From positions 1 to 5,404 of the forward strand of contig JAFQWR010000032.1 of NCBI GenBank assembly GCA_017407365.1: 5,404 nt of DNA. The letters are read 5' to 3'. Position numbers and translations under genes: made by a program. The notes under the pieces are model-generated. The model had not been told where the DNA came from and searched no databases. It worked only from the letters and a program-made list of their open reading frames with translations. Every line of letters starts with the position of its first letter. Position 1 is the stretch's first letter. Below, in pieces: positions 1 to 5,404 of the stretch. This stretch comes from Clostridia bacterium (GTDB lineage Bacteria; Bacillota; Clostridia; Christensenellales; HGM11417).

Positions 1-242
1 GCCTGCGCCAGAACGTGAGAGCAGGTGTGACGATATACCTCTTTACCGATTTCATCCTTAAAGGTATGAACCTCAAAGGTGCAATCCTCAGAGATGGGCT
101 CGTTTAAGCCAACAAGCTTTCCGTTTACACTTACAGCCAAAGCATTGCGCGCAAGCCCTTCGCTGATGCTTTTTGCAATGTCAATAGCAAGCATCGTATT
201 GTCGAATTGCTTTACACTGCCGTCTTTTAATGTTACTTTCAT
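1..242 (-). CDS. thrS: Threonyl-tRNA synthetase, N-terminal part (runs off left edge)
   Basis: ThrRS charges tRNA-Thr with threonine in the cytoplasm. Only the first 80 codons are present. Residues 1 to about 62 read as a TGS domain (starts MKVTLKDGSVKQFD, contains AVSVNGKLVGL). The chain then enters the editing domain with RHTCSHVLAQ at 71-80. His72 and His76 form the HxxxH motif matching the metal/editing-site histidines known in E. coli ThrRS (His73 and His77). The start ATG (240-242) is preceded by a perfect AGGAGG at 250-255, 7 bases away, so the start is secure. The T-box leader immediately upstream, with a threonine specifier codon, independently supports the identity. Catalytic and anticodon-binding domains lie outside the window. 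Nothing suggests truncation other than the window edge. TGS domains also occur in RelA/SpoT, but TGS followed directly by the HxxxH editing motif indicates ThrRS. Confidence 0.96.
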   Translation of the reverse strand, partial: MKVTLKDGSVKQFDNTMLAIDIAKSISEGLARNALAVSVNGKLVGLNEPISEDCTFEVHTFKDEIGKEVYRHTCSHVLAQ

Positions 243-256
243 AATGATTCCTCCTG

Positions 257-272
257 CCGTTTGAAAAAACGG
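257..272 (-). other. Short hairpin between the T-box terminator and the thrS ribosome binding site
   Basis: CCGTTT (267-272), loop TTTC, AAACGG (257-262) on the minus strand form a 6-bp perfect stem. It ends one base before AGGAGG (250-255). There is no T-run after it, so it is not a second terminator. A role in protecting the read-through or processed mRNA, or in tuning ribosome access, is possible but inferred. Confidence 0.6.
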
Positions 273-275
273 AAT

Positions 276-304
276 AAAAAAACCGTCCTTACTTAAAAGG
301 ACGG
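276..304 (-). terminator. T-box regulated intrinsic terminator
   Basis: The minus strand reads CCGTCCTT (297-304), a 6-base loop, AAGGACGG (283-290) and then seven T residues (276-282). This is an 8-bp perfect stem with a U-tract. The 5' arm overlaps the CCTTTT that pairs with the T-box core in the antiterminator, so the two structures exclude each other. That is the expected switch for thrS. Confidence 0.96.
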
Positions 305-508
305 CTAATAAAGTCGCGGTTCCACCTTTTTTGCCATATAAAATACGGCCTCTTTCACCCGTTATTAAATACACGTATAACGGAACGTGCTTTCTGAAAG
401 AGTGGTTTCACAAAATAAGGCTCACCCTCCGCGGCTCTCAACACCCCACGGCTTGCTGTGCGGCAAAACCAAACGCTACTTGTCTCTTTTTTACCGAAAG
501 ATTGATTG
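276..508 (-). ncRNA. T-box riboswitch (threonine) in the thrS leader
   Basis: A T-box leader senses uncharged tRNA and allows transcription into the synthetase gene only when charging is low. Reading on the minus strand, the parts appear in canonical order. Stem I is closed by AAAGAG (484-489) pairing with CTCTTT (397-402). Its specifier loop has the AGTA motif on the 5' side and GAA-ACC-A on the 3' side, so the specifier codon is ACC (404-406), read by tRNA-Thr(GGU). Two 7-bp hairpins follow: CCGTTAT/ATAACGG (359-383) and GCCGTAT/ATATGGC (333-349, with one G-U pair), the latter in the usual stem III position. The T-box core AAGGTGGAACCGCG is at 315-328, with TGGA to pair with the tRNA NCCA end. 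Its AAAAGG can pair with CCTTTT at 295-300 to form the antiterminator. The transcript start, placed near 508, is inferred from the promoter. Confidence 0.96.
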
Positions 509-515
509 TGTATTA

Positions 516-544
516 ATTTTAATCCTTTCTACTGTATTTGTCAA
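516..544 (-). promoter_or_regulatory. thrS / T-box promoter (sigma-A type)
   Basis: A perfect -35 box TTGACA (539-544) is followed by a 17-base spacer and a -10 box TAAAAT (516-521), five of six to consensus. This places transcription start near 508, just before stem I of the T-box. It gives thrS its own promoter, separate from upstream uppP on the same strand. The remaining bases up to the uppP stop (545-627) contain no clear terminator, so read-through from uppP into the leader is possible and would then be subject to the T-box terminator. Confidence 0.85.
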
Positions 545-579
545 GTATTTTTCCCTGATTTTCACAAAATACACAGTAG
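529..579. repeat. Imperfect inverted repeat around the thrS -35 box
   Basis: On the plus strand CTACTGTATTTG (529-540) is mirrored by CAAAATACACAGTAG (565-579). The outer 7 bases are perfect (CTACTGT/ACAGTAG), and the inner AT-rich part matches if short gaps are allowed. The arms flank the thrS -35 box (539-544). No T-run follows on either strand, so it is not a terminator. A binding site for a regulator is conceivable, but chance in AT-rich DNA cannot be excluded. Confidence 0.4.
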
Positions 580-627
580 CAAACATAGAAGAATAATTCC
601 TGATTTACAGCATTACAACCATATACT

Positions 628-1386
628 TCAGCCGATAAAAATACTAAGCAGGGAAACAGCGAACATATAGACGGCAAAAGGCAATTGGCCTTTTTTCGTA
701 AAAACATTCAGCATAAACCTCAATGAAGCAAAACCAAAGACAAAAGCAGAAACACAGCCGGCAATTAAGCAAGCAGGCGTAACGCCGATATTTCCCTGCA
801 TTTTTAACCCCTCTAATAATACAGAACCGATAATAACCGGTATGCTCATCAAAAAGGAAAACCGCACAGCCTCCTCCCGATTTACGCCCATCAGACAAAG
901 CGTACTGACCGTTGCTCCCGATCGGGAGATGCCCGGCAGAACAGCAATTCCCTGAACCAATCCGCAAGCAATGGCCTTTCCCTTGTTTAAGACGGAAAAA
1001 CCCTCTTTTTTTGAGGTTTTTTGCATCCACTGAGCAACCAACAGCACTCCGGTTATCGCAAAGCAAACAGGAAGAAGCAGGCCCGATATAAGACTCTCAA
1101 AATAGCACTCAAATATCAAAGCTATAATAACAGTAGGAATTACCGAAAGAACAATATACCCCACACTTTTCTGAAAGGGATGAGAAATTAAGGAAATGAT
1201 TTCTTTACGCATAACAATACAGATTGCAAGTAACGTTGCACAGTGCAGAAGAATATCAAATAGCAGGAGATCCTGTTTCAACTCAAACATTCTCTGAAAC
1301 AGAATCAGATGTCCGCTACTGGAAACAGGAAGGAATTCTCCCAGCCCCTGAACCGCCCCCAACACAATTGCCTCCCATAAGGACAT
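628..1386 (-). CDS. uppP: Undecaprenyl-diphosphatase (UppP/BacA family)
   Basis: This integral membrane enzyme dephosphorylates undecaprenyl diphosphate to the monophosphate, recycling the lipid carrier for peptidoglycan and other wall polymers. It is a classical bacitracin-resistance determinant. The 252-residue product is almost entirely hydrophobic segments, slightly shorter than the usual 265-280. Both family signatures are visible: QGLGEFLPVSSSGHL at 13-27 (the (E/Q)xxxE motif, with catalytic Glu17) and PGISRSGAT at 151-159 (Arg155). Also typical are the DILLHCATLLA segment near 44-54 (His48), FSFLMSIPVIIGS near 176-188, and the C-terminal LRF...PFAVY pattern. Gly16 stands where the family normally has Thr. 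The ATG at 1384-1386 follows AAGGAGAG (1398-1405) with a rather long 11-base gap, and no better in-frame start exists. It is divergent from ychF and lies upstream of thrS on the same strand. No convincing own promoter or terminator was seen. Confidence 0.95.
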   Translation of the reverse strand: MSLWEAIVLGAVQGLGEFLPVSSSGHLILFQRMFELKQDLLLFDILLHCATLLAICIVMRKEIISLISHPFQKSVGYIVLSVIPTVIIALIFECYFESLISGLLLPVCFAITGVLLVAQWMQKTSKKEGFSVLNKGKAIACGLVQGIAVLPGISRSGATVSTLCLMGVNREEAVRFSFLMSIPVIIGSVLLEGLKMQGNIGVTPACLIAGCVSAFVFGFASLRFMLNVFTKKGQLPFAVYMFAVSLLSIFIG

Positions 1387-1463
1387 AGAACAAAAAACTC
1401 TCCTTAACAGAAAATCAGAGAAGCAAAAATAACTTCTTTACAAATATCCTATGTAAAAACGTT

Positions 1464-1491
1464 TTGAAATATTTGAAATTTGTACTATAAT
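1464..1491 (+). promoter_or_regulatory. ychF promoter in the divergent uppP-ychF region
   Basis: A perfect -10 box TATAAT (1486-1491) lies 16 bases after TTGAAA (1464-1469), five of six to the -35 consensus. Transcription would start near 1498, about 27 bases before the ychF ATG. The -35 box sits inside a tandem 9-base-spaced repeat of TTTGAAAT (1463-1470 and 1472-1479), which could offer a second, poorly spaced -35. The rest of the 138-base region (1387-1463) is AT-rich leader for uppP, where I see only a weak promoter candidate. Confidence 0.75.
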
Positions 1492-1524
1492 AATATGGAA
1501 TTATAAATTGGAGAACGTTCCCGC

Positions 1525-2622
1525 ATGAAACTTGGCGTAGTAGGCTTACCGAACGTAGGCAAAAGCACCTTATTTAACGCAATCACACAGGCAGGCGCGC
1601 AAAGCGCAAACTATCCCTTTTGCACCATTGAGCCCAACGTAGGCATTGTTGCAGTACCCGATGAAAGGCTCGAAAAGCTTGCGGCTCTTTACGACAGCAA
1701 AAAAATCACCCCTACCTCTATTGAATTTGTTGACATTGCAGGTCTTGTTAAAGGCGCTTCCAGAGGCGAGGGTCTTGGCAATAAATTTTTATCTCACATC
1801 CGTGAGGTAGATGCTATCGTTCACGTAGTGCGTTGCTTCGAGGATGAAAACATCACGCACGTTTCGGGCGCAGTAGACCCCGTAGACGATATGGAAACAA
1901 TCAATCTTGAATTGATTCTTGCCGATCTGGAGTCGGTGACAAAGCGGTTGGACAAAGCGCGCGGAATGGTAAAGACCGGTGATAAAAAATGGGTCGTTGA
2001 AGCAGACCGTCTGCAAAAGCTGCACGACACTCTCTCTGCCGAAAAGCCCATTCGCTCCTTATCCTTCGATGAAGAGGAGCAGGCTTTTGTAGACGGCTTA
2101 TTTTTAATCACCTCCAAACCTGTTATTTATGCAGCCAACATCGCAGACAGCGATCTTGGAATGGCGGAAGATGAGCTCCCCATGGTTTGCTCGTTAAAGG
2201 CAAAGGCAAAGGAAGAAGGTGCGGGCGTTATTGTCATCTGTGCCAAGGTTGAAGAAGAGCTTGCGGGTCTTGCTCCCGATGAAAAGGCTATGTTTTTGGA
2301 AGAGCTGGGTATTGGAACGAGCGGTCTTGACAAGCTTGTATCCGAATGCTATTCCCTGCTCGGTCTGATCAGCTACTTAACAGCAGGCGAAAAGGAAACG
2401 CGCGCATGGACGATCACACGCGGCACAAAAGCACCTCAGGCGGCGGGCAAAATTCACACCGACTTTGAAAAGGGCTTTATCCGTGCGGAAATCGTCGATT
2501 GGCAGACCCTTCTTGAGCTTGGATCCTACAACGCCGCAAAGGAAAAAGGCAAGGTTCGCTCTGAGGGCAAGGATTACGTTGTGCAGGACGGTGACGTTAT
2601 CCTCTTCCGCTTCAACGTATAA
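1525..2622 (+). CDS. ychF: YchF/Ola1-type redox-regulated ATPase
   Basis: YchF is a universally conserved P-loop NTPase of the Obg group that prefers ATP over GTP, binds ribosomes and is linked to oxidative-stress response. The 365 residues match the usual length (E. coli 363). The G1 P-loop GLPNVGKST is at 7-15 and G3 DIAGLVKGAS at 70-79, with a hydrophobic Leu74 after the glycine where many GTPases have a catalytic Gln. The G4 equivalent NIAD (205-208) replaces the NKxD needed for guanine specificity. A helical insertion spans about 128-195. The C-terminal TGS domain spans about 280-365 (AWTITRGTKAPQAAGKIHTD at 294-313). Cys33 in PFCTIEPN matches the redox-sensitive Cys35 of E. coli YchF. 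The ATG follows GGAG (1510-1513) with an 11-base gap containing the 8-bp palindrome GAACGTTC. It has its own promoter and ends before the hairpin at 2638-2669. Confidence 0.98.
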   Translation: MKLGVVGLPNVGKSTLFNAITQAGAQSANYPFCTIEPNVGIVAVPDERLEKLAALYDSKKITPTSIEFVDIAGLVKGASRGEGLGNKFLSHIREVDAIVHVVRCFEDENITHVSGAVDPVDDMETINLELILADLESVTKRLDKARGMVKTGDKKWVVEADRLQKLHDTLSAEKPIRSLSFDEEEQAFVDGLFLITSKPVIYAANIADSDLGMAEDELPMVCSLKAKAKEEGAGVIVICAKVEEELAGLAPDEKAMFLEELGIGTSGLDKLVSECYSLLGLISYLTAGEKETRAWTITRGTKAPQAAGKIHTDFEKGFIRAEIVDWQTLLELGSYNAAKEKGKVRSEGKDYVVQDGDVILFRFNV

Positions 2623-2637
2623 AACCGGATATAAAAT

Positions 2638-2678
2638 AAGACCACAACGGATGATTCCCATGTGGTCTTTACTTTATT
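2638..2678 (+). terminator. Intrinsic terminator after ychF
   Basis: AAGACCACA (2638-2646) pairs perfectly with TGTGGTCTT (2661-2669), a 9-bp stem. Inside the loop, GGA/TCC can pair further around TGAT. The T-rich tail TTTACTTTATT follows. It begins 15 bases after the ychF stop, so it most likely ends the ychF transcript. It also has a T-rich tail on the minus strand (CTTATTTTAT), so it could act in both directions. It sits only 32 bases before the chosen start of the methyltransferase gene. Confidence 0.75.
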
Positions 2679-2701
2679 ACGAAAAATCATTGGATGTATT
2701 T

Positions 2702-4051
2702 ATGAACGAACGTTTTTTACAGAGAATGAAAGCGATGCTTGGGGCAGAATATCCTGACTTTGAGCAGGCTCTTTCTCTTCCTTCCATTAAGGCGCTGCGT
2801 GTAAACACGTTGAAGATAGAGAAAGATCAGTTAATGCAAATCTTTCCCTACCCATTGCAACAAAATCCTCTTTGCAACGAGGGCTTTATACTGCCACAAC
2901 GGGATATCTCTTACGGCAACACACCGCAACATCATGCAGGGCTTTTTTATATGCAGGAGCCCTCTGCCTCTGCTGCTGTTTCTGCCTTGAAGGGAAGAAT
3001 CGGTAAGCGCGTATTGGATTTATGCGCCGCTCCCGGCGGAAAATCAACTCAGCTTGCCGCATATATGAACAACGAGGGAATTCTGATATGCAACGAAACC
3101 GTTCAGCAGCGTGCCAAAATTCTCGTTGGGAATTTAGAAAGGATGGGCGTAAGAAACGCAGCTGTGACCTCTATGCGCCCTGACGAGCTTGCCGCACTGC
3201 TCCCCGGTTATTTTGATACTGTTATCGTAGACGCACCATGCTCAGGTGAGGGAATGCTCAGAAAGGAAGAGGCGGCGGTGCAAGATTGGAGCGAGGAGCT
3301 TGTTCAGACCTGTGCAAGCCGTCAACGCGAAATATTAAAAAGCGCAGACAAGCTACTCTGCGAGGGTGGAATTCTGCTGTATTCCACCTGCACTCTGAAT
3401 ACAGAGGAAAACGAAGAAAACATCGCATTTATGATGCGGGAGCTTGGATACATAACCTTACCTCCACCTGACCAACTGAGGGCTGTTTGTCGCCCCGGCA
3501 TACAGCTGGAAGATGCTTTAAGAATATTTCCTCACGACGGAATGGGTGAGGGGCACTTTGTGTGCGTATTACAAAAAACCACGCAGGAAAAATCGAGCAA
3601 GCTTCGTCTGCTTTGTCCGTTTATCCCCCCTAAAAAGGACCAACGACAAGCTTTTACGGAATTATTTGAGCAGCTCTCATCCGAGCAAATCCGGGGCGAA
3701 GTGGGTGTTTTTTCTGATGCAATATACCTCTATAACCCCAATCTTCCTCTGGTTAAAGGCTTGCATCTATTAAGAGCTGGCGTGCATTCTGCAAGTATCC
3801 TACAAAACCGATTGGAGCCTTCTCACGGATTGATTGCCGCGCTCAAAAAAGAAGGATTAAAGCGGAAAGCAGATTTTTCATTTGATTCACCTGAAGTTAC
3901 TGCCTATCTGCGAGGGGAAGTAATTCCGTATGATGCAGACTTCAAGGGCTTTGGATTAATTATAGTAAGCGGATATCCGCTCGGTCTTGTAAAGGCAACA
4001 GGCGGCATACTGAAAAACCATTACCCGAAAGGATTACGTGCATTAAAATAA
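2702..4051 (+). CDS. rsmF: RsmF/NOP2-Sun family rRNA cytosine-C5 methyltransferase
   Basis: Enzymes of this family transfer a methyl group from S-adenosylmethionine to C5 of a cytosine in rRNA; E. coli RsmF acts on 16S C1407. The 449-residue product has an N-terminal family domain (ALRVNTLK at 31-38; Y83-MQEPSAS-90) and SAM motif I, LDLCAAPGGKST, at 105-116. Motif IV DAPCSGEGMLRKE at 177-189 carries the release Cys180. Motif VI YSTCTLNTEENE at 227-238 carries the nucleophile Cys230. FPHDGMGEGHFVCVL follows at 276-290. The C-terminal part (about 300-449) looks like the fdx-like and PUA-like domains of RsmF, ending GYPLGLVKATGGILKNHYPK. The reading frame is open back to 2465 inside ychF, but family alignment (MNERFLQRM...) and the terminator hairpin, whose loop region contains the ATGs at 2651 and 2660, favour the ATG at 2702. 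Its ribosome binding site is weak (GGA at 2692-2694). The exact target base(s) cannot be told. Confidence 0.92.
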   Translation: MNERFLQRMKAMLGAEYPDFEQALSLPSIKALRVNTLKIEKDQLMQIFPYPLQQNPLCNEGFILPQRDISYGNTPQHHAGLFYMQEPSASAAVSALKGRIGKRVLDLCAAPGGKSTQLAAYMNNEGILICNETVQQRAKILVGNLERMGVRNAAVTSMRPDELAALLPGYFDTVIVDAPCSGEGMLRKEEAAVQDWSEELVQTCASRQREILKSADKLLCEGGILLYSTCTLNTEENEENIAFMMRELGYITLPPPDQLRAVCRPGIQLEDALRIFPHDGMGEGHFVCVLQKTTQEKSSKLRLLCPFIPPKKDQRQAFTELFEQLSSEQIRGEVGVFSDAIYLYNPNLPLVKGLHLLRAGVHSASILQNRLEPSHGLIAALKKEGLKRKADFSFDSPEVTAYLRGEVIPYDADFKGFGLIIVSGYPLGLVKATGGILKNHYPKGLRALK

Positions 4052-4057
4052 ACGAAA

Positions 4058-4100
4058 AAGGCTTCTCTTTTTTGGTGATTAAACCAATAAGAGAAGCCTT
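4058..4100. terminator. Strong bidirectional terminator between convergent genes
   Basis: AAGGCTTCTCTT (4058-4069) pairs with AAGAGAAGCCTT (4089-4100), a 12-bp perfect stem. It continues after a small internal loop into TTGGT/ACCAA (4072-4076 with 4083-4087) around a 6-base loop. The plus-strand tail is ATATTTTATT; the minus-strand tail starts TTTTT and stays T-rich. It lies between the rsmF stop (4051) and the stop of the ArsC-like gene (4106), so it can end both convergent transcripts. Confidence 0.93.
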
Positions 4101-4105
4101 ATATT

Positions 4106-4450
4106 TTATTGCCAGTTCTTCCAGATATCAGGCTGATAACCAACGGTTGCCTGCCTGCCGTTACGAACGATGGGCGTACGGTATAAAGTGGGAGATTCCT
4201 CTAATATTGCTCTTTTTTCGGCGCTATCACGCGAAATATAAGCAAAATTTTCTTTTTTATAAACTGCACTTTTGGGATCAATCAGCTCATCAATACTGCC
4301 GACAGCCGCAAGCACAGCATCTAACTCTCTTTTCCCAAGACCGTAGCGATCGATATCTACACGCTGAAACGGTATCCCTCTTTCCTTAAAATAGCGTTCC
4401 GCCTTTTTGGTGTCGAAGCACTTGCTTCTACCGTAAATCTGAACGTTCAT
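4106..4450 (-). CDS. ArsC/Spx-fold small protein, monothiol type, function unknown
   Basis: The 114-residue protein belongs to the ArsC-like thioredoxin-fold family (arsenate reductase and Spx relatives). The N-terminal strand and active-site loop read MNVQIYGRSKCFDTKKAERY. Cys11 is the only cysteine, and the motif is CFDT rather than the CxxC of Spx. FKERGIPFQRVDI follows, and near the end RTPIVRNG (91-98) gives the conserved arginine and cis-proline region, then ATVGYQPDIWKNW. Similar stand-alone proteins are common in Clostridia and are often labelled arsenate reductase family. No ars operon genes are nearby, so arsenate detoxification is not supported. Its ATG (4448-4450) overlaps the dapL stop in an ATGA arrangement, with a weak AGGG (4458-4461) 7 bases upstream inside dapL. 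It is therefore probably translated by coupling to dapL. A redox or glutathione-like thiol role is possible but unproven. Confidence 0.87.
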   Translation of the reverse strand: MNVQIYGRSKCFDTKKAERYFKERGIPFQRVDIDRYGLGKRELDAVLAAVGSIDELIDPKSAVYKKENFAYISRDSAEKRAILEESPTLYRTPIVRNGRQATVGYQPDIWKNWQ

Positions 4451-5404
4451 TTCAATGCCCTACGAAGGCGCTCAACTGCCTCTTTGGTGCCCTCATGATC
4501 AGAGAAAGCAGTCAAACGAAAAAAGCCTTCTCCATTGGTGCCGAAGCCGCTACCGGGCGTTCCAACAACGTTTGCCTCGTTTAAGAGGTAGTCAAAGAAT
4601 TGCCAGGAATCCATACCGTTGGGGCATTTTAAGAACAGATAGGGAGAATGCACACCGCCCGTAAACCAGATACCAAGCTCGGTTAAGCAATCTGCAATCA
4701 TTTTTGCATTTTCGCGGTAATACTCTACGTTTTCCTTAACCTGGATCTGCCCCTCGGGCGTAAATACAGCTTCTGCACCGCGCTGGACCACATACGAAAC
4801 ACCGTTAAACTTTGTCGTCTGACGGCGCAGCCACATTTTGTTGAGGCTCATACCCTCACGCTCCAGCGCCATAGGTACTACAGTGTAACTGCAACGGGTG
4901 CCTGTAAAGCCTGCCGTTTTAGAAAGGGAGCAAAACTCAATGGCAACACGCTCAGCACCCTCAATCTCGTAAATGCTGTGCGGAAGCTCGTCACCGAGAA
5001 TGAACGCTTCATACGCTGAATCAAAAAGAATGATTGCATCCTGAGCTATGGCATAATCTACCCAAGCCTTTAATTCCTGCTTATTGTATGCCGCACCCGT
5101 AGGGTTGTTAGGAGAGCAAAGGTAGATAAGATCTGCCTTTATCCTTTCGTCGGGCATAGGCAGAAAGCCGTTCTGCTCGTTTGCATTAAGAAATACAATA
5201 TTGCGCCCATCCATTACGTTTGTATCCACGTATACGGGATAAACAGGATCAGTAATAAGCACAGTATTATCCTTATCAAATAAATCCAGAATATTGCCAA
5301 GATCGGATTTCGCTCCGTCAGAAACGAAAACCTCCTTGGGGTCTAACGTAACGTGAAAGCCCTTGTAGTATTCAGCAATCGCATTACGTAAAAAATCATA
5401 GCCC
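4447..5404 (-). CDS. dapL: LL-diaminopimelate aminotransferase, C-terminal 318 residues (runs off right edge)
   Basis: DapL is a PLP enzyme that converts tetrahydrodipicolinate directly to LL-diaminopimelate with glutamate as amino donor, feeding lysine and peptidoglycan synthesis. The frame is open to the window edge, so the start lies beyond 5404; about 85-90 of the usual 400-410 residues are missing. The GTG at 5260-5262 is an internal valine, not the start. In the visible part, SDGAKSD at 28-34 forms the phosphate-binding region. TDPVYPVYVDTN at 51-62, SPNNPTG at 97-103 and DSAYEAF at 128-134 carry cofactor-contacting Asn, Asp and Tyr. The PLP lysine is in SLSKTAGFTGTR (Lys162, codon 4918-4920). 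The carboxylate-binding Arg296 lies in FFRLTAF. The run DPVYPVYVDTN plus RRQTTKFNGVSY is specific to DapL rather than general aspartate aminotransferases. The stop overlaps the downstream ArsC-like gene by four bases. Confidence 0.95.
   Translation of the reverse strand, partial: GYDFLRNAIAEYYKGFHVTLDPKEVFVSDGAKSDLGNILDLFDKDNTVLITDPVYPVYVDTNVMDGRNIVFLNANEQNGFLPMPDERIKADLIYLCSPNNPTGAAYNKQELKAWVDYAIAQDAIILFDSAYEAFILGDELPHSIYEIEGAERVAIEFCSLSKTAGFTGTRCSYTVVPMALEREGMSLNKMWLRRQTTKFNGVSYVVQRGAEAVFTPEGQIQVKENVEYYRENAKMIADCLTELGIWFTGGVHSPYLFLKCPNGMDSWQFFDYLLNEANVVGTPGSGFGTNGEGFFRLTAFSDHEGTKEAVERLRRALK

Noticed and set aside
406..571. A 12-base direct repeat TTTCACAAAATA at 406-417 and 560-571, once inside the T-box and once upstream of the promoter.
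   Set aside because: About one exact 12-base repeat is expected by chance in a window of this size, more so in AT-rich DNA.
644..1066. Open frames antisense to or overlapping uppP, ychF, rsmF and the T-box leader.
   Set aside because: They lie in other frames of strongly recognised genes or of a structured RNA, show no recognisable domains, and lack convincing ribosome binding sites.
1428..1457. Possible uppP promoter on the minus strand: TTTACA (1452-1457), 18-base spacer, GTTATT (1428-1433).
   Set aside because: The -10 match is poor and the region is AT-rich; not strong enough to list as a feature.
1513..1520. Palindrome GAACGTTC between the ychF ribosome binding site and ATG, resembling half-sites of a Gram-positive LexA box.
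   Set aside because: The Gram-positive LexA box needs about four bases between GAAC and GTTC; here there is no spacer and it lies downstream of the promoter. An 8-bp palindrome alone is weak evidence.
1..2622. Two TGS-domain proteins (ThrS and YchF) close together, as a possible functional module.
   Set aside because: They are on opposite strands with separate promoters and TGS domains are common; proximity is probably coincidental.
2465..2701. A 5' extension of the methyltransferase frame back into ychF (start at 2465, 2651 or 2660).
   Set aside because: It overlaps ychF in another frame, crosses a terminator hairpin, has no ribosome binding site, and adds residues absent from the RsmF family.
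4106..4450. Arsenate reductase (arsC) of an arsenic resistance operon.
   Set aside because: No arsR, arsB or acr3 is nearby and the gene is coupled to dapL; family membership alone does not give the function.
4447..5262. A 271-residue aminotransferase starting at the GTG at 5262.
   Set aside because: The frame stays open to the right edge, and the upstream residues match DapL (SDGAKSD and GYDFLRNAIAEYY), so this GTG is an internal Val.

Overview
The window looks like a piece of chromosome from a low-to-middle GC Gram-positive anaerobe of the class Clostridia. The reasons are a complete T-box leader ahead of thrS, mostly strong AGGAGG-type ribosome binding sites, sigma-A type promoters, a one-step diaminopimelate aminotransferase (DapL) and the Clostridia-style short ArsC-like protein. 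I cannot assign a genus. No mobile element, CRISPR array, rRNA or tRNA gene is visible. This is an ordinary housekeeping region and I do not see a new multi-gene system in it.

Layout, left to right. The first 242 bases are the 5' end of thrS on the minus strand (threonyl-tRNA synthetase: TGS domain and the start of the editing domain), running off the left edge. Upstream of it, about 276-544, is a well-formed threonine T-box riboswitch. It has a near-consensus promoter, a stem I with an ACC specifier codon, the T-box sequence, and a terminator whose 5' arm can instead pair with the T-box. Upstream again, also on the minus strand, is uppP (undecaprenyl-diphosphatase, 628-1386). A 138-base divergent intergenic region then separates uppP from ychF (1525-2622, plus), which has a recognisable promoter. 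An intrinsic terminator hairpin lies between ychF and the next plus-strand gene, an rRNA m5C methyltransferase of the RsmF type (2702-4051). A strong bidirectional terminator (4058-4100) separates it from a convergent minus-strand pair. That pair is dapL (4447 to beyond the right edge) followed by a small ArsC/Spx-fold protein (4106-4450) whose ATG overlaps the dapL stop codon.

Functionally the genes fall into two groups. ThrS, YchF and the RsmF-like enzyme serve translation (tRNA charging, a ribosome-associated ATPase, rRNA modification). UppP and DapL serve the cell wall (recycling of the undecaprenyl lipid carrier; meso-diaminopimelate and lysine supply). The least understood gene is the ArsC-like protein coupled to dapL. 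It has one N-terminal cysteine and no CxxC, and its role cannot be read from the sequence.
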